Origin: Chrysomallon squamiferum | Taxonomy: Eukaryota; Mollusca; Gastropoda; Neomphalida; Peltospiridae | Assembly (NCBI GenBank): GCA_012295275.1 | Contig: CM022666.1 | Span: 8,604,423-8,644,422 of the forward strand | Length of the DNA: 40,000 bases | Reading direction: 5' to 3' | Part shown: positions 21,321 to 32,819 of the stretch, piece by piece | Layout of the letters: every line of letters begins with the position of its first letter | Position numbering within the stretch: the first letter of the stretch is position 1 | The notes under the pieces: generated by a model | Seen by the model: the letters and a program-made list of their open reading frames with translations, nothing else | What the model was told of the DNA's origin: nothing | Databases searched by the model: none | Program-made: the position numbers and the translations under genes

Positions 21321-21700
21321 TTAGTTACAAGCAATAATTAAGTAAGTAAGCAGAGGATGTTTGGGTGGTTAAACAGATGCAGCAGAAAATGAATGTACGT
21401 TTAAACGAAAGAATGGCTGGATAAACAGACAGACTGGCAGAGAGACAGACAGATAGAAAGAGAAAGAACGATTCATATACAGATGCATATAAACAGCAAC
21501 AGATAGAGATAGAACAAAAATAAAAAATAAAAAATAGATAGATGAATGCTAGAATGAATGAACACTGAAACTGATTACGAATTAATTCATGGTTAAACAG
21601 AATTAACAGAAAACAACAAAATGTCACACACACAAACACAATTCTGTTTTCATTTCGTTTATTGTATTCTTTAAACTCTTTATTAACTAATTCCAGTCAC
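21321..21700. other. Unique spacer with GACAGA-type words
   Basis: A-rich sequence with a few CAGACAGA repeats near 21430-21455. No gene recognised. Confidence 0.6.
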
Positions 21701-22440
21701 GGTATAATTGTTGCTTCCCCTTGTTTTTTTCATCTTCATCATCACTTAACTTTTGCCTCGCACCCTGTATAAGTGATATATCAAAAGTTAACCACATCGA
21801 CTGAAGGAAAATAAAAACAGAAGTAATTTCTTGAACACAGCATTGTTTCTTTCACATATCACTGTGGGATTATAATCTAGAGCGACACCTGTGTTCCTAT
21901 CTCGTTACCCACAAGTCCATTGTCTTTTCGCCTTCTTTTTCAAAAGAGCACTTCCGTGAAGAAAACAATTCGACTGCTTTCCTGACAACTGGTCTTATTT
22001 ACGACATTCCTGAGAGCCGCATTCAGTAGGCCGTCGTTGTTTTACTGGGATACACTGGCCGATAAAACATGCTGAAACGACGACAGCTATCACGTCTGCA
22101 CCGGGGATAAAAGGTCAAACGGGTGGAGTCGAAGATACGGCTGTAAAACGTACGCGAGTGTGAGACGCCATTGTTGCAGATGCACGGCGAACGGCGAGCG
22201 ACAAATGTGTGTGAGTGTGTGACTCTGATAAAGCCGCTTGGCCGACTTAAACAAAAGACTTGTTTGTTTTGTTGTGTGACGTGTCTGTCGTTTTAGCCAG
22301 TAATTATAGTGTGCTGTGGGTACGTGTTTGTTTTTACCTGCAATTAGTGGTGTATCGGTATCATTTTTACCTGTAATTAGATATCATCCCCCCACCACCA
22401 AAAAAGAAAAGAAATAAAAAATCGAATATCATTTAATTCC
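21700..22440. other. Unique CpG-containing island
   Basis: Complex sequence, GC-richest at 22010-22210, with AAAGGTCAAACGG (single AGGTCA half-site) near 22110. No open frame of significance. Could be a promoter-like or conserved non-coding element. Confidence 0.4.
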
Positions 22441-22673
22441 TACTCCAGGATTAGTGAGTGATCGATAACTGATTATCATTTAGAACTGATCTGAGTTTCT
22501 TTTACAAAATCAAACGATGCATAAGTAAATGAATAAATAAAATGAATATACAGATAGGTTTGAAAACGAATGGATTGATGAAAGAATGAATAAAATGATA
22601 GGAGAATAAATAAATGGATGGGATTAAGAAATGAATATAAAAAATCGACAAATATGTAACAAAAACCATTGTC

Positions 22674-22676
<3 letters not shown>

Positions 22677-22727
<51 letters not shown>

Positions 22728-22808
22728 CATCATCATCATCATCATCATCGTCATAATAATAATTTTTCTTTTGTTATAGTAGTACTATCAATAGATATTG
22801 TAGTAGTG

Positions 22809-22865
<57 letters not shown>
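22677..22865. repeat. (TAA)n, (ATC)n and (AGT)n arrays
   Basis: (TAA)n at about 22677-22727, (ATC)n at about 22727-22750, and (AGT)n at about 22803-22865. Confidence 0.97.
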
Positions 22866-23280
22866 ATAACAACACTGCAGTATCTAATTAAAGAAATATA
22901 ATAAATACTAACAGTAATGAATTATCATCCATTCTGTGAAATAACAAAAAAATACAAATAAAATAAAATACCACATTAAAGACAAAGCCAAGAAAAAAGG
23001 GGAAAAAAAATAAAAAAGAGAAAAGAAAGACATCCAGAAACATTGCATTGTCAAAAGTAAAAAAAACATGAAAGCTACACTTGCTGTGTTTGACTGTGTT
23101 TAGTTCCCAGAGTTCCGCGCTAAACACACTGTGTGTTTGAGGTGTATTACGTGCAGTAGCTTCATTCGTTATTGACCTTTGACCCTTTGTCATTTACTTG
23201 AGACATTTTAAACATAAGTGTTACTTAGTACAGTAAGTATGTAAGTAAAGGAGTAAATATGGAGAATGGATAAATAAATA
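22866..23280. other. Unique spacer carrying a DR1 element
   Basis: A-rich first half, complex second half. The only strong site is the DR1 at 23173-23185. A 101-codon minus-strand frame (22888-23193) ends in a hydrophobic low-complexity stretch and is not called. Confidence 0.5.
23173..23185 (-). promoter_or_regulatory. DR1 nuclear-receptor element, HNF4-type
   Basis: TGACCTTTGACCC, reverse complement GGGTCAAAGGTCA: RGGTCA half-sites with a one-base spacer, close to optimal for HNF4/RXR-class receptors. Confidence 0.5.
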
Positions 23281-23284
23281 TGTT

Positions 23285-23470
23285 TTGTATTAGTATGTTT
23301 GTTGTGTGTGTGAATATGTGTGTGTATGTGTGTGTGTGTGTGTATGTATGCGAGTGTGTTTGTGTGTGTATGTATGTGAGTGTGTTTGTGTTTATGTATG
23401 TGTATATATATATGTATATATATGTATGTATGTATGAATGTATGTATATATGTATGTATGTATATGAATA
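23285..23470. repeat. TG / TATG compound microsatellite
   Basis: (TG)n-rich to about 23400, then TATG and TA words. Confidence 0.95.
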
Positions 23471-23639
23471 CGTACTTTTATAGACATATCTATAGAAACG
23501 AACACGAAGAAGAAATAATTAAGTATGTACGTGCATATACGCACGAACTCACAAATACAAAATACAACAGTTCTACGCAGATGTTATTTCAAATTAGTAT
23601 TTTAAAAATAAAAAAAAATATTTATAAAAGAAAATAATC

Positions 23640-24160
23640 GACTGCAGGATAGTGACTAAGCATTGTTTATTTACTTTCGGCAACTCTACTAGCTACCCGT
23701 TTTTAATATGCAACCCAAATAGGAAAATCAAACAAACAAAGTCTTCAGGCAACATTAGCCGCACATTCGTACACACACCCGTTAATAAAATGTAAACACG
23801 GCCGTGTCACAGGGCCACTTGAGTAAATGAAATGCGGACTGTGCGGTTCCGCGTCGCAGCACAGATGAAATTATGAGAACAGAGCGAGCTCGCTCCTTTG
23901 ATAAAAATCTTTCAAAGTGTTGTTTCTAATAATTTTGACAACGTCAAATAAAAATATTGGACGCGTCTATGCAGGTGATGAGGTCACGACCCCGAAGAGG
24001 GGTAAAGGCCAAAGGAAACGGGCTTATTGCCCTGTGGTAATAATAATCTTTGTGTGTGTGAGAGACGTTGCTGAATAGACATGGTTGATGTCGTATGTGT
24101 GTATTTGTTTCATACTGCAGCGTAATATAATATATTGTGAACATTTGTCATATTAAAAGA
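23640..24160. other. Unique island with two long palindromes
   Basis: ACACGGCCGTGT (23796-23807, 12 bp) and GAGCGAGCTCGCTC (23882-23895, 14 bp) are perfect palindromes about 75 bp apart. CTTTGAT follows directly after the second, and TTCAAAG lies about 8 bp later, giving opposed TCF-like cores. No coding frame. Confidence 0.45.
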
Positions 24161-24164
24161 TTTC

Positions 24165-24468
24165 ATACAGTGGCGTATGATGTATGTGTGTGTATGTGTG
24201 TGAGTATGTGTCTGTACACATATATAATATCTGTATAGTAATATCTATATAGTAAGATTATTACTATTCGAGTCATGGATTAGTGTATCTCTGTGTGTGA
24301 CGTTTCTGCAAGTTTAAATTGTTCTAAGACTGGAGTGAAGCAGTTGTTGTAAAACGTCTTAATTTAGATATATACATATATGTGTGTGTGTGTATATGTG
24401 TTCCTGGATGCGTGTGATTATACGTATGTATGTATGTATGTATGTATGTATGTATGTATGTATGTATG

Positions 24469-24499
<31 letters not shown>

Positions 24500-24500
24500 G
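24165..24500. repeat. TG tracts and (TATG)n array
   Basis: Short (TG)n near 24185-24205 and 24380-24395, then near-perfect (TATG)n at 24424-24498. Confidence 0.95.
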
Positions 24501-24667
24501 TATGTACGTATACCATACTCGTACACATACAAACACATAAGAAAAAAGTGTATTCATTTCACACACAAACAGTTAGACTCAGGCATTTTACATACAAAAC
24601 TTACACAGATACCGATTACTACTGACTGAAATAAAATCCAAAATAAATATTATTAAATATATAGAAT

Positions 24668-24682
24668 GGAGTTACCTCCCTT
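24668..24682. repeat. GGAGTTRYCTCCCTT motif, copy 2
   Basis: GGAGTTACCTCCCTT, matching 13 of 15 bases of 353-367. The flanks of the two copies are not alignable by eye beyond a few bases. Confidence 0.4.
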
Positions 24683-24884
24683 GATCAGCCTGTTTTGATT
24701 CCGCCCCTACAAATCCAGTAATAATATATATAATAATAATACATGTACATTCCGCAAGATTACACCTGACAGTTACAATGTTTTCTTTTAAAGTATGTAA
24801 ATTAATTATGATGTACGTCACCAAAAGCATTATGACTTAATGAACTTATCATTTGCACAAACGTAGATAGATGTATTTATATTT

Positions 24885-24943
24885 ATTGCTGCTGCTGCTG
24901 CTACTACTACTACTAGTACTGCTTGTACTACTACTGCTACATC

Positions 24944-24995
<52 letters not shown>

Positions 24996-25160
24996 GTCTC
25001 TGTTAGTCTTCTTCATCTTATTATTCTTTCTTTATTTATTGTGAATTATTTATTTCGTTATTAATGTATACACGTATTTGTTGTACGATTTGTATGTGTG
25101 TATGCGTGTGTGCGCGCGCGTGTGTGTGTGTGTGCGTGTGCGTGCATGTGTGTGTGTGTG
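24885..25160. repeat. (CTG)n/(ACT)n, (ATT)n and (TG)n/(GC)n tracts
   Basis: GCTGCTGCTG and ACTACTACT words at 24886-24915, (ATT)n at about 24947-24995, then TG/CG alternating sequence at about 25093-25160 with GCGCGCGTG, a potential Z-DNA segment. Confidence 0.95.
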
Positions 25161-25316
25161 AGTGCTTATCTTAAGTCATGTACTTAACCACTTTTCTTGT
25201 TCTTTCACTGACCAGATCGAAGACTGTATCAGCAGAGAGAGCGTGTTTCGCTTATTACAATATTGACTTTGAAACTGTTACTAATGGAATATCCTGGCTG
25301 GGAAAGTGACTGATAT

Positions 25317-25510
25317 TTGTCTGCTGGTCAAACCCGTCCTTGTGGCGAAACCGTGGACTTACTTAATAAGTGTCATGTTTGTCCACGCGCAACAATCAGA
25401 CCGGACATTGATGACCACTCATTCGTGGTCAGTGGAAAAAGAAATTGGCTGCAGTTTCAGATTTGTGACAATGTTGAAAGAATAAAGAGAGAGTGGCGAG
25501 GGAAATTTTG
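25317..25510 (+). CDS. Possible exon remnant running into a TTTA repeat
   Basis: About 65 codons of normal complexity on the plus strand (for example KCHVCPRATIRPDIDDHS and WLQFQICDNVERIKREW) with varied third positions. There is no ATG at the start and a TGA lies three codons upstream, with no acceptor between. The frame then enters (TTTA)n and becomes Leu-Phe-Ile-Tyr repeats until 25775, which are not counted. A 7-bp inverted repeat (25412-25431) lies inside it. No family recognised; may be chance or a decayed exon. Confidence 0.22.
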
Positions 25511-25511
25511 C

Positions 25512-25557
25512 ATTTATTTATTTATTTATTTACTTATTTATTTATTTATTTATTTGT

Positions 25558-25620
<63 letters not shown>

Positions 25621-26095
25621 TTCATTCATTTATTTATTTATATTTTTATTTGTTTATTTATTTATTTTCTTTCTTTCTTTGTTTATATTTATTTATTTAT
25701 TTATTTTGCTTTTTTGAATATATATTTATATTTAATTATTTATTCATTTATTTATTTATTTTGTTTATTTCCTAGTTAGTTTGCGTCTTATTATTATTAT
25801 TTTTTTATTTCTTGGTAAATGTTTTTGTTTGTTTGCTTTTATGTAAACCGGTACAGCTGTTCATCCATTACGTTTCTTATATTTATACGGTTCGTTAATC
25901 TGTCTCAGTGTCATTCTGTTCACATATAATCTGCTTAGTCTACACATATATTTTACTTTGCTTCGTTTTTATTTCGTTTTCATTATTTATTTATTTACTT
26001 ATTTATTTAATCTATTTATTAACAAATTTATTTATTTATTTATTAATTAATTTATTTATTTATTTGTTTGTTTGTTTGTTTATTCATTTATTTTA
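25512..26095. repeat. (TTTA)n arrays
   Basis: Nearly continuous (TTTA)n at 25512-25720, again at about 25735-25765 and 25985-26095, with T-rich unique DNA between. The longest tetranucleotide block in the window. Confidence 0.97.
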
Positions 26096-26400
26096 ATTAA
26101 TTAAGTCATTTGGTTTCTTTCTTATTTAAATAAATATTGATGCTTATTTCTTTGAGATTTCTTTGAGATAGTGTTTCAATACATCGGACGTTATTAATGA
26201 TGTCGTTGTAGTCGTAGAAGTAATAGTAATATAAAATGATTTTCCAAACTTTTACTTTCTTTCCTTTTCATTTTGTTTTGCTTTACTTTTAAATTTCCAT
26301 TTCTCATTTCTATTGTTAAATTTAAATCTACCTTGACAAAAACTGGGTTAAACCGAAGTGTCAAAACTTTAAATTAGAAATTTTCACAAACAGTGTAATA
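26096..26400. other. T-rich unique spacer
   Basis: No feature recognised. Confidence 0.6.
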
Positions 26401-27130
26401 ACTCAAATGTAACAACAGTGTCTGCGACCGGATTAACGTGTACATTTATCATAAAGACATTTAAAACCTCTTAGCGTAAGTAAACGGTTATAGCAAATCA
26501 ATTAAAATGATTCTTGCATTGATCCGCTTTGCCGCGGCAAGATGTGACCAAGACATTGACGAACCCATTTGCCGGTGACACCAAATTTATTTATCAACTC
26601 GGGAAGCATGGGCCATGGAAACTCCATTGAAATAAAACCTATAGCCATTTATATTGTCTCTATTTCAATACGGCGCTTTTCAAATTGGGCCGTTTAATTG
26701 TAATCGCATAAAGGCGCGAGGGATTTGCCGCGAAGCGCGCGCGCACGTGCTTATTTAACTGTATGTTAATGGCCCGAATTAAGGTTATACAGGTAGTTTG
26801 GAGGTGACAGTTTCGACTCATATTTTACGGCATTAGCATAGCACATTTGTGAATTAAAAGAATTTAATCCGTCGACTACGTGAGAAATATTTGCATAACA
26901 AAAACGGCTTCGGTGAATGCCTTGATTATATGCCTTGTTGCTCGCCTCTGTTGTGCTTGTTTCATATTCTGAGTGTTTGTCACAAATAAAAAGGACCCGT
27001 TCACGCCCAGCGCCGCTGAAAATATGTTTCAGAATCGCTCTGTTAATAAACAACTGTAGCGTTTAATTAAATATACCTATCTGATGAAATAAAAACGCGA
27101 GTTCCCTTTCACCACACGCGGTTCCATTCC
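26400..27130. other. Candidate regulatory island with octamer and Z-DNA core
   Basis: About 730 bp without microsatellites. Contains an octamer ATTTGCAT (26889-26896), a (GC)n run at 26735-26744 leading into CACGTG, and several TTAAT/AATTAAG homeodomain-type cores. The overlapping minus-strand frame 26766-27053 (95 codons) has mixed composition but no domain, and continues neither way. I favour non-coding constraint over coding. Confidence 0.45.
26889..26896. promoter_or_regulatory. Octamer (POU) site
   Basis: ATTTGCAT, the POU/Oct consensus on the minus strand ATGCAAAT. Confidence 0.35.
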
Positions 27131-27235
27131 GGTGAATAGATATTTATTCTTTGTATAATGCCATCATCTGTTTTGCCTGAGTTATGACTGTTTCAAATCC
27201 GTTAACAATATGTCTAGTTTTCAGTTTCATACAGG

Positions 27236-27258
27236 TTTTTTTTTTTTTTTTTTTTTTT
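27236..27258. repeat. Poly-T tract
   Basis: About 23 consecutive T. Confidence 0.95.
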
Positions 27259-27389
27259 CATATTCATAGAGACCAGTCTTCAGTTACCGTGTTTTATTTT
27301 TCAATTAATTCCAATGTTGAATCAGTTTAGTTACGCTAAATCTGTCCCGCTGTTAACTGTAGCACATTTTACTCGTCTTCTTGTTCTTT

Positions 27390-27508
27390 TTTCTTTCTCT
27401 CCATCTCTTTCTTCCTTCTTTCGTTCGTTTTCTTTCTTCATTATCTTCCATCCTTCTTTCTTTATTTCGTTCGTTCGATTTTTTCTTTCCTTCTTTCGTT
27501 CGTTCGTT

Positions 27509-27540
<32 letters not shown>

Positions 27541-27640
27541 TCCTGATTTCGTTTATTCGTTTTCTTTCTTTCCTTCTTTTGTTCGTTCATTTTCGTTCTT
27601 TCTTTATTATTTCTTTCATTCCTTCTTTCTTCTAATGCTT
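27390..27640. repeat. (TTTC)n degenerate array with TTCG variants
   Basis: Perfect (TTTC)n at about 27508-27542 within CTTTCTTTCGTTCG-like sequence. All three plus frames are open as Phe/Ser/Leu repeats and are artefacts. Confidence 0.95.
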
Positions 27641-27689
27641 CTTGCATGTATTCATTTACTTGATTAAATATTTACTATATTCAAAAATA

Positions 27690-28260
27690 TTATTAACAGT
27701 AACAATTGTAAAACTGATGTCGCAGAAGTAGTAACAGTAGCAGTAGTAATTAATATTTAGTAATGTTGTTATAATCACCATCATTATTATAATCATCACT
27801 GTAGCAATGATAATAATAATAATGATGATGATGATGATAAAATCTACAGAAAAAATAAATGATTGTAAGCCAGTATGTTAATTAAAACTATAATAACGAT
27901 AATAATAATTGTAATAGTGGTGGTGGTGGTAGTATAAGTAGTAATGATATTGATGATGATAATAATAATAATAATAATAATGATAACGATGATAATGATA
28001 ACGATGATGGTGATGCTGATGCTGCTGATGATGATGACGATGAGAATAATAACAATAATAATGAAACTATAATTTTTTTAATTGTTTTTTAAAATAAAAT
28101 AACAATAATGAAATAAATAAACATAAACAGATAAATAAAAAGAATAAGTGGACAAACAAAAGAAAACAAACAAACAGAATTAAACAGGAATAAATAATAA
28201 AATAAAATAAGTAGTAAATAAATAAATAAATTCATAAATAAATAAATAAATAAATAAATA
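27690..28260. repeat. Dispersed (GAT)n, (AAT)n, (GTG)n and (AAAT)n
   Basis: Trinucleotide words from 27725, denser at about 27955-28070, and (AAAT)n at about 28215-28262. No unique feature. Confidence 0.9.
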
Positions 28261-28640
28261 AAAGACGCTGCTGCTCTTGTGTCACATCAGTATCTAACAT
28301 TAATTCTTGTTTTAGTGTTTATCATGGAAATTCCATGCCAGTCACATGACACATCAAAGGTACATATTTGACACCTGCTATTGATGTCAATTTCGCCAAA
28401 TTAACGCTCACGGGAGAGGGGAACAGGTGCGAAAAAATGTTTACCAGTGAAATGAGAAGACAAGTCAAGAAACACTGAAGCAGCGGTTTCACGGTTACGA
28501 ATGACGTGTCAGTGTGTACGTACGGGTCTTAAATCGACGACCTTGAGCACGTGCAAAGAAAGGAAGGACGAAATTTGCAACAATTCAAGCGAAAGTGCCT
28601 CTCAAAAGTTGCTAAACATGACCCGTCGTTCAAAGGATTG
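28260..28640. other. Unique island with CATGGAA/TTCCATG palindrome
   Basis: CATGGAAATTCCATG (28324-28338): 7-bp arms around a single A. The island also holds a GCACGTGC E-box near 28549. The plus frame 28501-28713 runs into poly-A (28646-28665) and is not called. Confidence 0.4.
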
Positions 28641-28645
28641 CCGGA

Positions 28646-28950
28646 AAAAAAAAAAAAAAAAAAAAGCAAGAAAGAAAGAAAGAATCGTTCGTATATTTGC
28701 GCATAGAGAATAAAAATAATAAAATAAAATAAATGAAACAAAATAAAATAAAATACAATAAAATAAAATAAGAAAAAATTAAAATGAAACGAAATAAATT
28801 ATAATGTAATGCAATTTAATTAAAGGTAATATAATATAATATAATATAAATAAGAATGAAATAAAATAATAAAAATGAAATTAAACAAAGTGAAAATAAA
28901 AATAAAATATAAAAATGAGAAAGTAAATAAATAAATAAAAGGGACAGAAA
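28646..28950. repeat. Poly-A and (AAAAT)n tracts
   Basis: 20 A at about 28646-28665, then AAAAT and AATAT words to about 28940. Confidence 0.93.
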
Positions 28951-28969
28951 GAAAAAAAGTTAAAGAAAG

Positions 28970-29310
28970 ATCACCACGAAGTCGTTAATGAAATGTTCGC
29001 ACCTGCATTCCTCAAAGCGGGTTTACAAAACAACTCGGAGAGCTGCGCCCCTTTCTCTCCCTCTTTTGTGCGGGAGGCGATGTTAGCCAGAGTGATTGTT
29101 CTTGCCAGGACGCATGTTCCTGCATGCGTTTCACTGAGATTTATTGCTTCGTCAGCGAGAGGGGTTTCGCGGGGCGCTTCTGTTGTCATAGCAATTCCAC
29201 AAGCCGCCAAGTACCTTCAACACGAGGTTACAATGTACAGCGTCCGTCCCGTCTGTTTGTCTGTCCGTGCACAACACAACGCGATCGCTTCTCGAAAGCT
29301 GTGACTTTGA
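28970..29310. other. Unique GC-rich island
   Basis: The sharpest GC rise in the right half. ACGCATG (29110-29116) and CATGCGT (29123-29129) form an inverted repeat with a 6-bp spacer. Both strands are open (28993-29304 plus, 28971-29210 minus) because stop codons are rare in GC-rich DNA. Neither has a domain, so coding is possible but unsupported. Confidence 0.4.
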
Positions 29311-29329
29311 AAATTTCGTGTCAGTTAAT

Positions 29330-30060
29330 GAGATGTACAATTATTTACTTTTCAGTGTTCGATTGTAGATTCGTTTTGTCTATTAATGAAATGTACATCT
29401 CATGGCGTTAATAGTGGATTAGTTTTTGTATTTTAATTATCATTATAAATATTTATTTGTGGTAGTGACTTTGAAATCTGTAAGATTTACACATCATGGA
29501 GTTAATTGTAGATTATTATTATTTTTTTTTTTTTTTTCTTGTAGTAGCATTCTGAAATTTCCGAATCTATTAATGAATTATACAAATGTTTAAAATTAAT
29601 TTATAATATTGCAGACTGCTTTGATTTTTGATCATATTTATAATAATATTTTCTTGAATATATATTAAGAACCAAATCTGAAAAACGATGTATCGAAATA
29701 TAAACCATATAAAGCGGGAGTTATTGTAACTGTGAGTTATAATTACATTTTGTTTTCATGGAATTCTTAATTATTAACTTTATAAATATTCACTTACGCA
29801 ATGATATTTGAAATGGTCACATCTGTTAAAAAATAAAACTATAAATATTTATTTAGTAATAGCGTTTTTCAAAAATAGTAATTGGAGTGTAGTAATCAAA
29901 AAGTTGTAATTGGTAGTAGTAGTAGTATAGTAATCGTAATAGTAGTTATAGTAAAAAATAATGATGTTGATAATAATATTAGTAGTAGAAAAACAGTAGT
30001 GTTGTACTAGTCATAACAACAACAATAATTATAATGATAATAGATTTATAAATAAATTAA
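29330..30060. other. AT-rich unique DNA
   Basis: Few microsatellites until short (AGT)n near 29912. ATGTACATCTCATGG-like and ATGTACAATTATT words after TTAATGA recur (29330-29340, 29389-29405, and a looser copy near 29572-29588), which may be a decayed dispersed or tandem unit. No gene. Confidence 0.5.
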
Positions 30061-30074
30061 TAATAAATAATAAA

Positions 30075-30126
30075 TATTATTATTATTATTATTATCACTA
30101 TTATTATTATTATAATTATTATTATA

Positions 30127-30197
<71 letters not shown>
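30075..30197. repeat. (ATT)n array
   Basis: Near-perfect (ATT)n with early ATAATT interruptions. Confidence 0.97.
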
Positions 30198-30198
<1 letters not shown>

Positions 30199-30770
30199 TT
30201 AAAAATATAACTCTTTTAAAAATCTAACTCTCACGTTTTTATCGCACTACCTCGCTATCGTCAGTTGCTTTGATTTTTTTTCACCACTCAAAATTATCGC
30301 CATCATCATCATATTCCAACAACAACTTCATTTTTATTTATTCTGTTTACACAATCGAAGCAGTGACATCGTCTTCAGTGTTTTTAATACTAATAGCAGC
30401 ATCTTCAATGACAACGTCGGCAATGTTTTTCTAACTAACAGTGGCGTCTTCAATCATTCATCAACAACATCGACAATGTTTCGTTTCGATCGAATCGACA
30501 TTCTATACAAGGGCGAGGCTAGATGTTTCTGGGGGGTGGGGTATGTCTATCGGGCAGTCCTGTCATAAATTTGTAATGTACATTTTGTTGATATTTAATA
30601 TATATAAAACTTAGATATGGAGAGGGTGTGGTCAGGGTTTCATAAAAAGTCGGATCCACCATTTGATGAAAAAAAGTGGCGACATAATTATCAGTCATTT
30701 GATTTTTAAAATAAAGTGAAAACAGCTGTAAAGAAAACAGTTTTTCAAGAAAAGAAGCTCTTAGGAAGAA
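30198..30770. other. Unique spacer with G-run
   Basis: Ordinary sequence. CATCATCATCAT near 30300 and a GGGGGGTGGGG run at about 30531-30541. The minus-strand frame 30519-31016 covers it but its N-terminal half is low-complexity, so no gene is called. Confidence 0.5.
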
Positions 30771-30774
30771 TAAA

Positions 30775-30930
30775 AATAAATAAATAAAAATTTTAATTAA
30801 TAAATAAATTAATAAATAAACAAACAAACTAACAAACAAATAAATAATTAAACAAATAAATAAATAATTGTTAAAAAAGTAATTAAATAAATAAATAATA
30901 GTTAATAAAAAAAAAAAAAAAAAAAAGAAA
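30775..30930. repeat. (AAAT)n and poly-A
   Basis: AAAT/AAAC tetranucleotides followed by about 20 A near 30906-30926. Confidence 0.94.
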
Positions 30931-30984
30931 AAATGAAACAAACAAACAAAATAAGAAAAATTAAAATTAAAAAAGATGATGAAG

Positions 30985-31690
30985 AAATGTTTCGTACACG
31001 TACAGACCCTCATCACGTCGTCCCTAGAATCCCCCCTCCCCGGGTCTGCTCCTGTCGACAGAGGATGACGTTGACAAGGGGCTGGTTAAACACGCAAAGA
31101 ACTAACAAAGCAAACTGACCAGTTTTCCAAATACTTGCCTCTTCTGTCGATATCTCGAGAGCCAGAGCATCTGACAAGAAAAATCTTTGTTTGTGATGAT
31201 AGGAATATTAAAAAAAAATCTTTATTACACGCTAATGCGTCAGTGTTTATTTGCAAAATACAGATTTATTCATTTTTCAGGCCAGAATGAATAAATAATG
31301 GAAAAAATAGTAAATGAATAATAATGAATAAGTTAATGAATAAATATTCATCGAGACGTTAAAAATCCTTTTTATTTATTTATTATTATTTTTTTTTTAT
31401 TATAATCTGCTTTTATTTTAACTTCTGTTTTAATAATTGCATCGTCATAAAAATCTTGTTGTTGCTGCGTCTATTGGTTGCTGCAGTTGTTATTGTTAAT
31501 GTTGACGTGAACGTAGTTTGACGTGTTTTTCTTTTATACAGAAATATTGTAAGTATTTAGTTGGTGAAAAGAAACTTTACACATCTTAGTGTGACAGCGA
31601 CGTGATATAAACAACAGCGATGTGTTAAATGTATTAAATGACCTGTCATTTTGTGTTATCAGCATTACACTGCAGTTTCATAAAACCTGT
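30985..31690. other. Unique DNA, GC-richer at 30990-31170
   Basis: A short complex stretch near 31010-31110 with a CCCCCCTCCCCGGG run, then AT-rich DNA. No gene recognised. Confidence 0.45.
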
Positions 31691-31692
31691 AT

Positions 31693-31810
31693 GAGAAGAA
31701 GAAGAAGAAGAAGAAGAAGAAAAGAGAGAGAGAGAGAGGATCCATCCATACATCCATTATTCATTTCATCGATCCGTCTTTTCGTTCATCCATCCATCCA
31801 TCCATCCATG
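31693..31810. repeat. (GAA)n, (GA)n and (ATCC)n tracts
   Basis: (GAA)n at about 31694-31721, short (GA)n, and (ATCC)n at about 31788-31808. Confidence 0.93.
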
Positions 31811-31889
31811 CACCTAATCTATTAAATATTTTTTTTTCTTTTTATTGTTTCTTCGTCTTCTTGTTTAATTTTTTTTTTTCTTGGTCTAG

Positions 31890-32300
31890 CATATTTATCT
31901 TGTTTAACCCCTTGTGAAGATGTTTCCAAAGAAGCAATAAAGATATTTAGAGCGGCGATCTTGAGTTAAGTCCCCTTAAACGATATGACAGGTTTTTTTC
32001 AAGATGGGTGTTAACGTGTTAGACTCTTTGTAACTCCTCTATTGAAGAGCACTCCAGCAAAGAACGACAATTGCTATGAACCGAACTTTTCTTTTTTTTA
32101 ACTCTTTTTTTCTGAAGTGTTTGAGAAAACATATAAACGCTCCCAGAGGCTGAAGTTTCGCAGATTACAGATGTAAACAGGAGAGTTTTCTTTTTCACTG
32201 ACACAGATGGTTTCCGTGCGTCTGTTGTTCGGGACAAAATAACTTATGGTTTTAGTTATTTGGTATCGGGTTCGTGTCAAAGTGAAATATTTAGTGTCTA
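31890..32300. other. Unique island
   Basis: Complex sequence interrupted by short T runs. Two overlapping minus frames (32019-32237, 32098-32304) exclude each other; neither is recognised. Confidence 0.4.
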
Positions 32301-32309
32301 GCACCTGTA

Positions 32310-32560
32310 CATATATGTATGTGTGTGTGTGTGTGTGTATGTGTGTGTGTGTATACTGTATATATACACATACACATATACATGTATATGAGTATTTGTT
32401 TATGTATGTGTATATGTATGTGTGTATGTGTATGTGTATTTGTGTGTGGGAGTGTATATGTATGTATATTATGTACGTATGTGTGTGTATGTGTTTACTA
32501 TATATGTATGTATGTATGTGTGTGTGTATATATATATATAATATATCTGTCTATCTCTAT
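32310..32560. repeat. TG / TATG compound microsatellite
   Basis: Long alternating purine-pyrimidine tract ending in (TA)n at about 32528-32540. Confidence 0.96.
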
Positions 32561-32819
32561 TAAAGTACACATCTACTTATGTTGGAATGCGCGAGTGTGT
32601 TTGTTTTTATTTGTATACAGTATCATCATCTTTTTCTTCTTTTTTCTTCTTCCTTTTGCACTACGTCGTCTTATGATCATCATCAGTTTCATCAGCTTCT
32701 TCTTCTTCGGGCGTTATGAGGTGAAAAATATGTTTTGGTTTTCCAAGAAGCTAATGAATTTTTATTTTTATTTTTCTTTGACATCAGAAAAAAGAAATTC
32801 TAATCTTGAAAGTGTCATA

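Noticed and set aside
24424-24498. (TATG)n as telomere-like repeat
   Set aside because: The unit is a tetranucleotide unrelated to TTAGGG, and the sequence continues as ordinary DNA on both sides.
25512-25775. Hydrophobic Phe/Leu/Ile/Tyr frame suggesting membrane segments
   Set aside because: Direct translation of (TTTA)n.
26900-26925. GGTGAATGCC resembles the 3' half of miR-124
   Set aside because: Only about ten bases match, the seed region does not, and no hairpin of the right form was seen.
28971-29304. Overlapping open frames on both strands in a GC-rich island
   Set aside because: GC-rich DNA has few stops. Neither frame has a domain or splice context.
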